A stretch of 64,000 nt of DNA from Lunularia cruciata (taxonomy: Eukaryota; Streptophyta; Marchantiopsida; Lunulariales; Lunulariaceae). The stretch is taken from assembly GCA_948567375.1 (NCBI GenBank), contig OX419755.1, positions 50,287,001 to 50,351,000 of the forward strand, given 5' to 3'. Under the pieces are notes generated by a model. It saw nothing but the letters and a program-made list of their open reading frames with translations, had not been told where the DNA came from and searched no databases. The translations under genes and the position numbers were made by a program. Shown here piece after piece: positions 1 to 10,735 of the stretch (the stretch's first letter is position 1; every line of letters begins with the position of its first letter).

Positions 1-1144
1 GGGACGAGAGGCACCTACGAAGCACGTCGATGATAATACGGAGGTCAAGATGGGATGGGAGCCGGTCGAGGTCAAGATTGTGCACGTACGGTGCACTTAT
101 CTTCATTAGCTCGACCAAAGTCTGCTCTTTTTCGGTCGTCGGGCTATACCTGCAGCATCAGAGCAGATGGAAGTGAAGACGTTGTTGATTCAGTGCTGCC
201 GCACCATATGCAAGTTTCATACGATGGTTGAAAGAAAATCAAATGGGGGACCTTTCCAACGCGTCTTGCAAATTGCGCTCAAAGAACATTTGTTTCCAGG
301 AACGACCATGCCCCTGGATGTCACAGTTCCGCCATTTGATCTGTACTTGCCTTCTCCAGTAAGCTTCCTCCGGAATCATCTAAGAGTCAGAATGCGTTAA
401 GGTTAAGGACGAAACAGGAGATTGTATTCATCTCCTGGGCAAGGTGTGCTTAGAGCTGTTGCTTTTCTCTCTCTCCCCCAGTTCGTTCCAATCTATATTT
501 ACTTTTTGGTGTAGTCATGTCCTAGTTAATTATGTCATTCGATTACAGCTGAAGACGCTGCTTGGAGAGTGATTAAGAGAGAGAGTTGTACTGACATCTG
601 CCGCTAATTTCAATGGAAGATCCAGGGGGATTTCTTCCACGACCCGCAGACGTTCATCAGCCGGGATACCACCGAATCCAGGATGCTTTTCAAAATTCTT
701 CGCCAGAACCGGGATGCATAGGTCCATCAGTGAAGGAAGAAAGTAGGAATTTGGTAGAGGCAAACTGTAGTCCCATTCCAAGCTGGGAAGTGGTGTACTT
801 TTTGCTGTTGCTGTCGATGGGCTGGCCCCCATCGAGTCCGGAGTCCTGGCAACACCGCCAGTAACGCTTTCTGGAGCAGCGGCAGCAGCCCCTCCTGTCG
901 GAGAAAGCTCTGCTGCTGGAGGTGTGGCTGGTTTACCCTCGGCAGCAGGCTTCAACGTTTCCGGGGGTTTCTGCTCCTGGAGGGCTGCTGCTGCAGCTAC
1001 AGCCCCGCCACTTGCACCAGCACGAAGGGTGGGCTTCCTCTCAACAATACCTGGGACCGCTGTTGCTCCTGCTACAGCACTTGGCCTCCGCTCTTCTATA
1101 GGCGAAGGAGGAGGTGCAGCAGATTCCGTCGCCATGGTTGTCAA
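1..1144 (-). CDS. DRC5: DRC5/TCTE1-like dynein regulatory complex subunit, first three exons (partial)
   Basis: DRC5 (TCTE1 in mammals, FAP155 in Chlamydomonas) is a leucine-rich-repeat subunit of the nexin-dynein regulatory complex, which links outer doublets in motile cilia and flagella. I read three minus-strand exons: 1144-596 (183 codons), 379-252, and 149-1, which runs off the window. The introns are 216 and 102 bases, begin GT and end AG, and both joins keep frame (phase 0, then phase 2). Exon 1 is Ala/Pro-rich for about 115 residues, then has SLEWDY, LPSLMDLCIPVLAKNFEK and LPLKLAAD. Exon 2 gives EEAYWRRQ and SWKQMFFERNLQ, the most recognisable family block. Exon 3 gives LMKISAPYVHNLDLDRLP, leading into the leucine-rich part. 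A second in-frame ATG lies at 1135. No stop breaks the exons, so the gene looks intact here. Exon structure is my inference from splice signals plus family similarity. Confidence 0.8.
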
Positions 1145-1798
1145 TCACTGACGGTCAACAACATAATTTGGTCGATAAGACTGCAGAGCTCAACTGCAAA
1201 GTTTCCGGACGAAGAAGCACTTTGGATCCCATCTAGTCATACCCGATCTTGAATTCGCAAAAGGACTTCAATTAGCTTACTAAATTACGTACAGATTGGA
1301 CGACAAATTCTGCTTGTGCATGAAAAGTTACCAATCATCGAATCAGCATTTAACTGTACAGTACATGGATCCTCTAGACGAAGCCAACCGTATCTGTCAA
1401 CGTCCGTCCCTCCTCCCGCATTCCAGACGTTGCAACTAGCCTCGAACAGCTTGCCTCTCAAGACTCGAATCAGGATTGGGGCAGCACTTAGTTCGCTCTC
1501 CTATCGTCTCCTGGTCAAGCCAGGCCGTAACCCTAGGTACCGTAGTGTACTACTGTAGTTTGTTCCGGCCGCACAAACTGCCTCTCTGCCTATACACGGT
1601 CGTCGCCTGACTCTTGTCCCGCTTACCATGTATGTCTGCACTTGGTCTAAACGACAACGTATTTCCTCCTAAGCGTATGACAATTTTATCCCATTTGTAC
1701 GGAGGGAGGTACTGTAATCTTCACGCGTATTATTACAGAGATGGATTTAGCAGTACTCCAATTTGGCATTTAGATTCAACGGCACCCAAAGTTGGCTA
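1145..1798. other. 5' flank of the DRC5-like gene
   Basis: This stretch lies upstream of the minus-strand DRC5 start and presumably holds its promoter and 5' untranslated region. Base composition is mixed, without the long A/T runs that follow. I see no convincing TATA box and no conserved coding frame; the short open frames here have no recognisable domain. Confidence 0.4.
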
Positions 1799-2010
1799 AG
1801 AGATTCAGAAATTTAGACCATTTCGAGTTCGCATTGAAATCCAAGAAATTCAAGAATAGTTAGACCTTGCTTCAAGAGATTTAGAAATTTAGACCATCTC
1901 GAGCTCGCATTGAAATTCAAAGATAGTTAGACCATGTTTCAAGAATAGCCGAGAGATTTAAGAATTTAGTCATTTAAGTAGGCATTGAAATTAAAAAATT
2001 CTAAGACATG
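1799..2010. repeat. Three imperfect tandem copies of a 76-bp unit
   Basis: Units begin at 1799, 1875 and 1952, each opening with AGAGATT and containing a TTTAGACCA-like block, GCATTGAAAT and an AGTTAGACC-like block. The first two units are 76 and 77 bases and close to each other; the third is shorter and more diverged. It is followed by very A/T-rich sequence up to the first LTR. Confidence 0.75.
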
Positions 2011-2139
2011 GTTGGAAATGTTTATTTATAATATATGGTATATGTATATATATATCGTTATATAACATTATATACTATAGAAACACAATTCATATATGAC
2101 TTTGAATATTAAATAATTAATTCAATTATATAATTTGAA

Positions 2140-2620
2140 TCATAGTCAATCAGATCAATATTTAATCTATCATTCAATAGTCTATTAATAATTAATAATT
2201 ACAATCAATCATATAAATATTTGATTTATCACTCAATAATATATTAATAACTAAATTTTGATTATAGTCAAGTTATATTCACTCTAGTTAAAAGATTTCA
2301 AGTGATACTTGTTGGATTTCTATACACTCTAGCCAAAAACTCAAAAGTTCAATAATGGAGAAGTGAACTCTTTGGAGTGGTACTCCCAAGGTATATTCTT
2401 GATTTCAATCTAGATCTCACACCAACGATCCCATTGACAGTACACCCAATGGTGCGAACAGTGCAAGCAATAGTGGACTCCACCATGTAGTTAATACCCA
2501 AAACACAAAATTTGACCATCGGAAAGTAGTCTATGAGTAATTGCCAAAATACCTCTAACAACTATCACTCGTACTCTAGTGTCCGGGCAATCTAGATGTG
2601 ATGCTACAAATGGCATGATA
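2140..2620 (-). repeat. 3' LTR of A1
   Basis: Matches 10312-10735 along its length, including shared blocks ACCATGTAGTTAATACCCAA and GATGTGATGCTACAAATGGC. This copy has an extra internal duplication near 2141-2262 (CAATCA..ATATTT..ATCTATCA..CAATA repeated) that the right LTR lacks. The right edge is blurred; similarity stops soon after ACAAATGGC. Confidence 0.65.
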
Positions 2621-2714
2621 ATTGTCATGCGTATATACATCATTACACAACATACGTTGCTAACAACATCACTCACTATAGAAGCACAACTCACACATAA
2701 ACCATACATGGACT

Positions 2715-3290
2715 CTAAAGTACCACAATTGCCTCCCTAGCTAGCGGATAGGTCTCTCTAACTCCAGTTAGCCATCTACTCCAAGTATATGGTACACCCC
2801 ATGGTGAGCAAAAGAACAAGAAGCTTGGTGCTATTAGAGATCCCAATCTCCCAAGTGGCCCCTTTGGAAACCATACTTCCGTAATCCTCTCTTCATTATC
2901 TGAACCACTCTCTCTACTAATACTCGAGAGGTAGTACAATGATCAATCAAAGCCTTGTTACACAAGACTTGAAATTCCCTCAAGAACCCTTATCAGTCAA
3001 AACCTCAGATGGTGCACCAAAATGATTGAGAACCCGATCCAAAAATGAGTAAGTTATCCCTTCATTGGACTTGCCAAGAAGTGCCACCAACTCAATCCAC
3101 TTAGAGAAGTGCTCCACCATCACCAAAACATATCAATGATGTCTCACAGTCAACAATAAAGGTCCAACAAAGTCCAAACTCCAGCAATATGATAGGTAAT
3201 GGGTGTAACTATGGCATAAGAGCGTTAAATGATGCTCTAACTCGGTCAAAAACCACACATCTTGCAACAAATTGCTATACATCAATCTGC
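2715..3290 (-). pseudogene. A1 integrase remnant
   Basis: Minus-strand translation in shifting frames gives pieces of a Ty3/gypsy integrase: CVVFDRVRASFNALMP (linker after the zinc-binding part), a core block around FGDGGALL with the FSKWIELV-type stretch displaced by a frameshift, GAPSEVLTDKGS, where the second catalytic Asp lies in LTD, and a terminal RGHLGDWDL-like block near 2830. Several stops interrupt it. The third catalytic region (EADGLAER in relatives) is barely readable here but is clearer in A2. Confidence 0.65.
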
Positions 3291-3411
3291 ATATCACACC
3301 ACCAATAATGACTTTGGAGTAAGTTATATGTATGCTTTAATCCAAAATGCCCTAGCTTCTCATGAGCATGACAAACCAATTGTGGTCTCTGAGATGGAAA
3401 TAGTACTACTC

Positions 3412-5213
3412 TTACTCTACCATCTTCCTATACACGCAAAAGGTGTCTGCACTCCAATCTGAACCACTTGGCTTGCTAAAGAACACAATCTCTCTCCTTA
3501 CCCCAATTGTGCCATCCACAACACCAACGCAAAGATAGTCTACCACTAAGACATCATCATGAATGTCTTGTTGAATTGTACCACTATCTCCACTCTTTGG
3601 ATCTATGACCTCAATAACTCTTCGTGTATGAGCTGAGAGAGATACCACCAAAGCCTTAGAAAATATAAAGAGAAAGGCAGATGCATGCCAACCTAGCACC
3701 ATCTCCTCATCTATCTCCCCATGCCAACATGCTCTGGTTTGATCTTGTTGGTTGGCATATGGGTTTATACTCAACCCACCTGCATCATGGTTCACCATGC
3801 TAGGTCTATGAATAACCGTGAAATCATACTCTTGTAAAATCAGAGCCCATCGTGCAAGCTTCCTTGAAAGCTTGTCAGACTCCATCAACCAATTTAGTGG
3901 TTGATGATCAGTGATGAGAATAAAGGGGTTACCAAATAGGTAATCATTGGAAATGTGTTATTGCCCATATTATTTCCAAGCACTCTCCCTCATATGAACT
4001 ATACTTTGCCTCCGTTGAATTGTTGGAGCGACTAGCATAAGCCACCACAAACTCCTTCCCCTCATCATCATAAAGGGTGAGCATTGCTCCAATCTCCAAC
4101 ACACTCCAATCAATGTGAACCTAAAATGGTCATCCTCTGATTGGTCTCCTCAAAATAGAAGTAGATGTCAACCTCTCCTTGAGTTCTACAAAAGCTCTCT
4201 CCTGCTCATCTCCCCAACACCACTCTTGTATAAGCTTGGTCAGCTTTGTCAAGACCTTGGCAATGGCACTAAATTCTCTAATATAGTGGCAATAGAAGTA
4301 AGCCAACCCAAGGAATGCTTGCACTCTGCTCACATCCGTAGGCCAAGGAATACATGCAATAGCCTCCACCTTGGTATGTTGAACACCAAGTCCTCCTGGG
4401 TAGACAGTGTGACCCAAATACTCAACCTGCTCATGGAAGAACCTACACTTCCTAGGATGTAATTTGAGTCCATGAGATTTCAACCTCTCAAACACCTCCA
4501 ACAAATGTCTCTCATGCTCCTCCATCATAGTATTATAGACCAAAATGTCATCAATATAGCACCAAGCAAAATCCAATCCAACTAGGATCCTATCCACGAT
4601 CCTTTGGAACTCAACAAGAGTGTTCTTTAACCCAAATGGTAAGAACCTTCACTAATATAACACATCCTTGTGGTGAAGATCAATAGCCTAAAATATTATC
4701 TTGGACTTATCCCCCTCCTTGATCGGCAACTGATGATATCTTGCTCAAAGATCCAAAAGTATTGAAGACCTTTGCATGCCTAATCACATCAAAGATGTCC
4801 TTTGGTGTAGGCATGGCATACCAATCAGCCCTAGTCTATCGGTTGATAGGACGGTAATCTCCATACATCTGCCTATCTATGTAGTTGCCATGCATATTCT
4901 TCTTGGCTAACATCACTGTAGCTGATGCATACTCTCCATGTGAAATCTCTACCAAACCAACCTTAAAAAGGTCAATACTCTAGCTTTGAATCAATACTTG
5001 CTCCATGTTTCTATATCTGTTGGGATATCCAAAAATTGGTGTATCGCTAGTAAGCTCAATCTGAATACAAACTCCCTTCAAAGCACCCAAGTCCTTCATA
5101 TTAAAGGCATAACAACTCGTGTAACACCTCAAGAACCTCCAAACTCTAGTCTTTCCTCTCTTGTAAGCTTGGGGTCCAAGATTTGGCTCCCAAGTATCCT
5201 CTGTAATGGTCAT
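3412..5213 (-). pseudogene. A1 reverse transcriptase and RNase H remnant
   Basis: The start of the domain is at 5213-4980 (MKDLGALKG, IELTSDTPIFGYP). The palm follows at 4980-4600 with ISHGEYASATVM, GDYRPINR and MPTPKDIFDVI. The 4597-4130 segment holds the polymerase motif CYIDDILVY with both catalytic Asp residues, then LKLHPRKCRFF, LGHTVYPGGLGV and AFLGLAYFYCHYI. RNase H ends at 3888-3412 with SDKLSRKLARWALILQEYDF and a degenerate DADGLS motif (DAGGLS). Stops and frameshifts separate these blocks, so no active enzyme is made. Sequence type is Ty3/gypsy; similar polymerases are known to me mainly from seedless plants and streptophyte algae, which is recollection and not a search. Confidence 0.85.
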
Positions 5214-5559
5214 AGGAGTGGAAGATGTGTTGACGGGCTACTACATTGGGCTCTTGGGAGCAATAGTGTCATGCTTCCAAGCACTAGAGATCCCAACCTT
5301 AGTGTAAAAAACTCCCTCTACTCTAGTTGCAAGCTCCATACGTCCTCTAGCTGCATCCCAAGTAGACCACGCTCACCTGGATGGACTCCATGTAGACCAC
5401 TCTCCCTAGTAGCCACTGGCTATGTCCCAAGAATACCCTGCCCACTCAGTCCATCACCTCCAACATGTGCTTGAATTGTCTCAATAGGTATAAGGCTCAC
5501 AAGTGTCCAAGTGGTGATGCCTATCAAGCCCATCCTACGCTCTTGTAATAAGCCAAGGC

Positions 5560-6500
5560 TCACAATCCAAGTCAAACAATTCAGGTACATAGCCTGACCT
5601 AACACCTAATGCTTATATGCCTCTAACATTGCTGGAACAATTTATGTGAAAACCCATTGCCAACTCTCTTTCATTAGTGTTGGGTTCCACCAATTCTTGT
5701 AATTGTGAGTCCCAAACAAGTCCCAGACCTCTCTCTTGAAACGCATGAGAGCCTAGGAAACTCATAAGTGTGGGAAAAATGGCTCTAGGCTATCAACTAG
5801 GTTCATCACTACCATAGGTGACCTATCAGCTATTGAGACTTACGCCCAACATCCAAGATGTCATCAACAATGATGTTGTCTAGTCGTTGAATCCCATCAT
5901 AAGCATGTTGTAGAACCTCCTCTCTAGGTAAGAGGTTCATCCACCAAAGACAAAGATGATGAGCCTATGATCCCACTCTAGCTACATCTAACAAAACAAT
6001 AGGTCCCATCCAAGAATGGACCTGATATGTACTTTCTACCACCCTAGTGTGAGAATCACCCATCAAAGGGACATTCTCCAAAATGTAAGCTGGAGGAACA
6101 AATTTATGAACCTAGAGATATTGTACTATTTGTAACATCTCCCCAAACACACCAGGACAAGGATCTTGAAGACCCAAAACTTAGCCCGCATGTGTATGTC
6201 TCTAACATGGCCATCCAAAAATCACCAAATGAACAAGTCCATGTCTTTCTAGATCATGCGTCTCCATCAAAGAAATGTTTGTTGGTAGGGCCTTCTAGTA
6301 ACCCTTGATTGTTCACATCGGTAATAACTCAGGATATCGATAAGCCAAGTGTACCACATGATAGAGAGAGAATCACCTAGCAATCTCATCTCTCTTTCTA
6401 TATACAAGTACCTCTATACTCGTACACTCGCCTATAATATCGCAATTAATCCAATGTTAATCCCACCAAACAAATCCAATATACATACTCCATCTACTAG
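5560..6500 (-). pseudogene. A1 cytosine-5 DNA methyltransferase domain, degenerate
   Basis: Between protease and reverse transcriptase, the minus strand holds C5-methyltransferase motifs in canonical order. Motif I (AdoMet binding) is LDLFGGINIGL at about 6446-6480, followed by RYLYIERE. Motif IV is FGWPC at 6205-6219, with the catalytic Cys codon kept but a TAG directly after it, where A2 has Gln. Motif VI is YILENVP, with ENV at 6070-6078. A motif VIII-like block reads DVARVGS, stop, AHHLCLW near 5940-5985. The C-terminal block has LMSFLGSHAF and NERELAMGF near 5646-5675. About 310 codons separate the ends, right for a catalytic domain alone. Frames shift and stops occur, so it is inactive now. 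The same motifs at the same place in A2 argue that it belonged to the parent element. Confidence 0.82.
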
Positions 6501-7240
6501 ATATTGTCAAGCAATGAGTGTGGTATCTAGAGGTATCAAGATAATTGACTCTGGAGGCTCATCCTAACATTGGTATCCTGGTGGTACAAAGGCTCCACTC
6601 CAAGCCTATTGCACCAACTGATCTGCATGCTGCTGCATGCTTCTTCTAAACTCCACAATGGAACATCCAAGGTGGATAGAACAATCCCACTTGTACTCCA
6701 AATCTGAATGATCTCCTTTGGTATTTGAGCATCCTCTGCATGGGTGTTCCTCTCCAATAAATCACTAGGCCAAGTAACAAAACCACTGAAAGCTAAGATT
6801 GAAGCCGCCATGGTCCTAGATTGTTGTGAGCCAAGACTGCCACTACTTAAGCATACTGGTAGGTGATATACTCGTCCCTCACCAGACTATCAACCTGGTC
6901 TATATGAGGTTGTCTCCTCCCAATAGTCAACACTAAAACCCATGGAGTACAACACTGCTCTCCCAACTAACATATCATATGACTCAGCTATGGTCGTAAT
7001 GGCTTGAGCTCTCACCATAGAGCTATCAGTCAAATGATAGAGCTGAATCTAAACAACCAACTCTCCATATGTGATGTACTGTGTAGAACCACCACCTAGA
7101 GATGTTTGGATCTAGAATGGACACCTCTCCACATTGGTCTTCCGTAACTCTAGACCGATAACTATAGCCTTCCCCAACATAAAGGGCTGTGCACCAAAGT
7201 CAAGTAAAATCCTCTATGGTGTATAGACCTTCCCTAAAGG
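6501..7240 (-). pseudogene. A1 aspartic protease and linker to the methyltransferase
   Basis: The protease active-site region reads RILLDFGAQPFMLGKAIVIG at about 7160-7217 (20 residues). The usual D-T-G or D-S-G is D-F-G here, and A2 shows the same D-F-G. Downstream, about 6810-7000 gives LYSMGFSVDYWEE, then 6811-6536 is an open frame (MAASILAFSGFVTWPSDLLE at its start) that leads into the methyltransferase. The linker has no recognised domain. Stops break it throughout. Confidence 0.6.
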
Positions 7241-8104
7241 TCCCACCAAACAAAAAATCCCCCATTGGTTATCCAACAAGACAACCCTAAGTGTAAACCG
7301 TGCTCGTTCAAAGGCCGGTCTAGTTGGTAACTTCTCCAATCTAGCCACTACTGCTTGCTATAAACCATTGGTTGCTAAGCAAATCCTATGCTCCTCAACC
7401 AAGTCAACTCCACTATCAACCACCTTTGCTCTAGTAGTAGGAACCACATCATCCTTACTCTCACAAAGTGTGGTAGCCAATTGGAACATTGGGGCTAGGT
7501 TAACTCCTAATGTACGCATGTCACTAGCTATAAAATAAAGGATAGCGTATAATTAGTTGAGCCATCCCCAACATTGTGCTAGACTCAATCTGTGTAGTAG
7601 TAGGTGGCTGACTAGTAGACAATCCATCATGCATCCCATCACTACCTACCACACTTGCACTATGATATCTAAGAGCCATGGATGATGTATGTAGGGCCTC
7701 AAAGAGCCTGAGAGACTAGGCAAGTTTGACCTATCTACCAGCCTCTCCTCTCTATGGATTCAACTCCATTGGTGCTCCTCTAGGCTTTGGAGCACATATT
7801 GCACTCCTAGTCAATGCGGCATAGGCATCTACTTGTGTTGCTCTACACATGAAATCCAAGGCATCTTTATCACCAGCATATGAGGTGGAAGCCTAAGCAT
7901 CCAAATCTGATCTCCTTTGAGCAATGGCCATACTAGTTTGCTTTTGCTCCAATTGCTTAATATGAGTAGTCATGGTTGTATCATAAGTAAGAGCATGTAC
8001 TGCACCTCTACTAGGTGTGGATCCTCTACCACTACCTCTACTACCTCATCCTCCATAACCTGGAGCTCCTCTACTACCCGCCATAGTAGCCCTACCACTC
8101 CATA
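7241..8104 (-). pseudogene. A1 gag C-terminal part between zinc knuckles and protease
   Basis: The minus strand between the zinc knuckles and the protease is broken by stops but keeps DKDALDFMCRATQVDAYAAL and APKPRGAPMELNP near 7750-7880. A2 has a diverged counterpart at 18560-19380. It probably formed the tail of Gag or a Gag-protease joint. No known domain is evident. Confidence 0.5.
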
Positions 8105-9453
8105 ACTCTAGGTATAGGACAAAGCACTAGTCATTAGTGTGACCAAATTTGTGGCAATGCTCACACTATCTTTGTGCTGGCTATGATGCACCAGAGGTAT
8201 CAGGTCTGCTGCCTTGAGAGCACTCTCTCCTATGATGAGGTCCACCATAAGTCCAACAAGCAACAACACCACTCATTGGCTACTATTAACCTGAAAATGA
8301 AGGTAAGAGTCTAGCTATAGTAGGCCTTCTACTTGCTCCATAGGATTCAGGCTATCCACCTTGTTCTCCAAAACCAACATGGCATGGTGCACTTAAGAAG
8401 AAGTAACTACTATGGATGAGGTCTCCTTACCAAATCCAAATATCATCCCTCTCTCCTCCACCATGTTGAGCTCAATATACTTAGCCAAACTAAAGACCAC
8501 TACCAATGTAGGCAAAGTAGCATGTAACAACGTAGCATCACAGACTCTACGTCATAATTCCTTATCGAGTATCCCATACCAAAATTGGACTACTTGGGCC
8601 TCAGTAACTCCTTGAGTAAAACTTATCAGTTGTCTCATGTGAGTGTATGCCTTACGTAGGCTCTCTCCAGCCTTTTGTTGGAACTCTTGCAAGCTCTATA
8701 GCTTGTCAGTCCGCACTCCCTAGTAGTTTTGTCTCAAACACTAGAAGAACTCCACCATGGGATTAAACCCCGGTACTAAGCCACCTCTTGTAGTAGTACT
8801 TCCACTTGTAGTAGCACCATCTCCAAGAGATCCACCAATGCTACTAGAGCTTGAACTCGTGGGTACAACCAATCTACCCCTAGAAACTGAGCTTGAAGTA
8901 ATGGAGACATAGTTCAAAGACCAATACTGTCTCCATAGCTCAATCTCCTCCAAGTGAACTCTCCTAAACTCATGATAATCATCCATTGGTGGACCCTCCA
9001 AATACTAAAACAACCCCTTCCACGCCATAAAGGATGTGAATAAAGTCTGGTTCCGCATTTGCTACAAATCATACCAACTATCAAACTCTTGGGATGAGGT
9101 CATCTAACTCAATGATACCCATTTTACCAAAGTAACGCTTGGGACCTTTGGAGGCCCTATAAATCTTGTCCATATCCCATAACAATGGTGCGGACACAAA
9201 AAGTGCACTCTTAACTAGATTAGCTCCTATATCAATCTCAAACTCAAAGACAATCTCCTCCTTCATTGGGACTTAAGGTACAAGTTGATATTGATCGCCA
9301 CTCCGAGTAAACCCTTTGCATACTACAATGGAATCCCCAAAGAACTTCATCATGACAAAGCAACCAAGAACTACAACCCACAATTGTAACCTCCGCAAGT
9401 ACCCGACCAAGTGCTAACACCTCCAACTGCCAACAACACCAACTAAATGTCAC
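8105..9453 (-). pseudogene. A1 gag with double zinc knuckle
   Basis: Gag would form the particle and package RNA. Readable pieces are 9453-9081 (KIYRASKGPKRYFGKMGII and a following acidic stretch), 9001-8741 (MEGPPMDDYHEFRRVHLEE, then ELWRQYWS and a Ser/Gly-rich linker) and 8700-8400. Two nucleocapsid knuckles follow near 8270-8110: CWTYGGPHHRREC, where the second Cys has become Tyr (A2 keeps CWIC), and CEHCHKFGHTND, stop, C, a normal CX2CX4HX4C except for the stop. The A2 copy shows the same gag block at 20330-20115, supporting the reading. Confidence 0.7.
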
Positions 9454-10311
9454 CGACTAATGTAGCTCTAACTACAACAACTACACTAAGGGAAAGGGCA
9501 ACTTGTAACCTATCATCACAACACACACTCTCACGGTTGGCAAGTCATCACTTGTTGCTTCACCAAAGAGAAACACAAGTAGTCTGATTGTTCATCACTC
9601 GAGCCTCACTATAAAGAGAACACCAGAGCACTAATGATCTAAATTCAAGGCACCTCACACAAACATGAATCATAGGAATGGAGGGGATCCAATCACAAGA
9701 AGACTAAACAAAAACACTCCATCTCATAAATCAACACCGGATTGACTCTGCCATCATTTGGCATTTGACATAATCGGAGTACCTATCTACTTCTTGAGCT
9801 ACAAGGATCATCAAGAATAGGATCAAAGTTCTTGCCAAAATATGATGTAAACCTTCTACAAAATTTGACATAAATTTGACATAATTTGACGTAAATTTGA
9901 TGTAAATTAGACCTAAAATTTGATGTAAATCCCTAAAATTACTGACCACCAAAATCCTCCGCTAACTCTTCATTCAAGCCAAATTGGAAAAATAGGTTTC
10001 ATCCAATCTTTAATTTACAAGAGTGAGTTCCCAACTCCACCTTCAATTTCACTTTCTAAGCTCAACTCGCACTAGATTGGTCATGTGTTCACCTCTTGAG
10101 CTCAAAATCACAAGTACCACTTGAAATCAACTCTCTTTGGCTCCAAATTTGGCCAGCAATTCTGCATACAATCACTCCCAAGGAAATCAAAACTACAATC
10201 AAGGTACCACAATCCACTGGGCTTGGAGATACCACCACCACCCTTAATTCTTGCACCCGATTTCCCCGTGACTCTCACTTCTCTGTTGTAATCAGTTTGG
10301 TTACACAAGTC
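9454..10311 (-). other. A1 leader between 5' LTR and gag
   Basis: No long frame or clear domain is visible. It includes the short A/T repeat at 9860-9930. A primer-binding site should lie next to the LTR near 10290-10311, but I could not match it to a tRNA with confidence. Confidence 0.4.
9860..9930. repeat. Short tandem repeat, 10-12 bp unit
   Basis: About six degenerate copies of an AAATTTGACAT / AAATTTGATGT unit stand in the A1 leader. It looks like slippage expansion after insertion. Confidence 0.7.
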
Positions 10312-10735
10312 AAATCACACTCAATCAGATCAATACTTGATCTATCACTCAATAATCTGCCAATGACTAGGCCTTGATTTCAATCAAGCCACAACCATTC
10401 TAGCTAAGAGACTCTAGGTGACGCTTGTTGGCTTTCTATCCACTCTAGCCAAGAACTCAAAGGCTCAACAATAAAGAAGTGAGCTCTTTGGAGATGCGCT
10501 CCCAAGGTATACTCCTGAATTTGACCTAGGCCTCACACTAATGGTCTTGTTGATGGCACACTCGATGGTGCAAACGGTGCAAGCAACGGTGGGCTCCACC
10601 ATGTAGTTAATACCCAAAACACAAAATCTGACCATCGGAAAGTAGTCTATGAGTAACTACCAAAATACCTCTAACTAATATCATTGCTACTCTAGTGTCT
10701 GAGCAATCTAGATGTGATGCTACAAATGGCGTGAC
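10312..10735 (-). repeat. 5' LTR of A1
   Basis: Partner of 2140-2620, with the shared blocks CTCTAGCCAAGAACTCAA-like and ACCATGTAGTTAATACCCAA. Similarity begins near TCAATCAGATCAATACTTG and ends around ACAAATGGCGTGACATA. The left side leads directly into the A1 leader. Confidence 0.65.

Larger units (their letters stand above)
2140..10735 (-). mobile_element. Family A copy A1: degenerate Ty3/gypsy element carrying a DNA methyltransferase domain
   Basis: A1 runs on the minus strand from a right-hand (5') LTR near 10312-10735 to a left-hand (3') LTR near 2140-2620. Order along the coding strand: leader, gag, two zinc knuckles, protease, DNMT domain, reverse transcriptase, RNase H, integrase. 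Many stops and frameshifts break every frame, so it is long dead. The LTRs differ by many substitutions, so it is old. The C-terminal PHD-like part seen in A2 is absent: after the integrase core the sequence goes almost directly into the 3' LTR, suggesting an internal deletion. Edges are accurate to perhaps 30 bases, because no clean target duplication was found. Confidence 0.8.

Noticed and set aside
613-1151. Plus-strand open frames opposite the DRC5 exon 1
   Set aside because: They mirror the Ala/Pro-rich coding strand; the minus strand carries the recognisable protein blocks and splice sites.
2140-10735. Integrated plant pararetrovirus instead of a retrotransposon
   Set aside because: LTRs, integrase and gag with knuckles are present, and no movement protein or coat-protein-type domain is seen.
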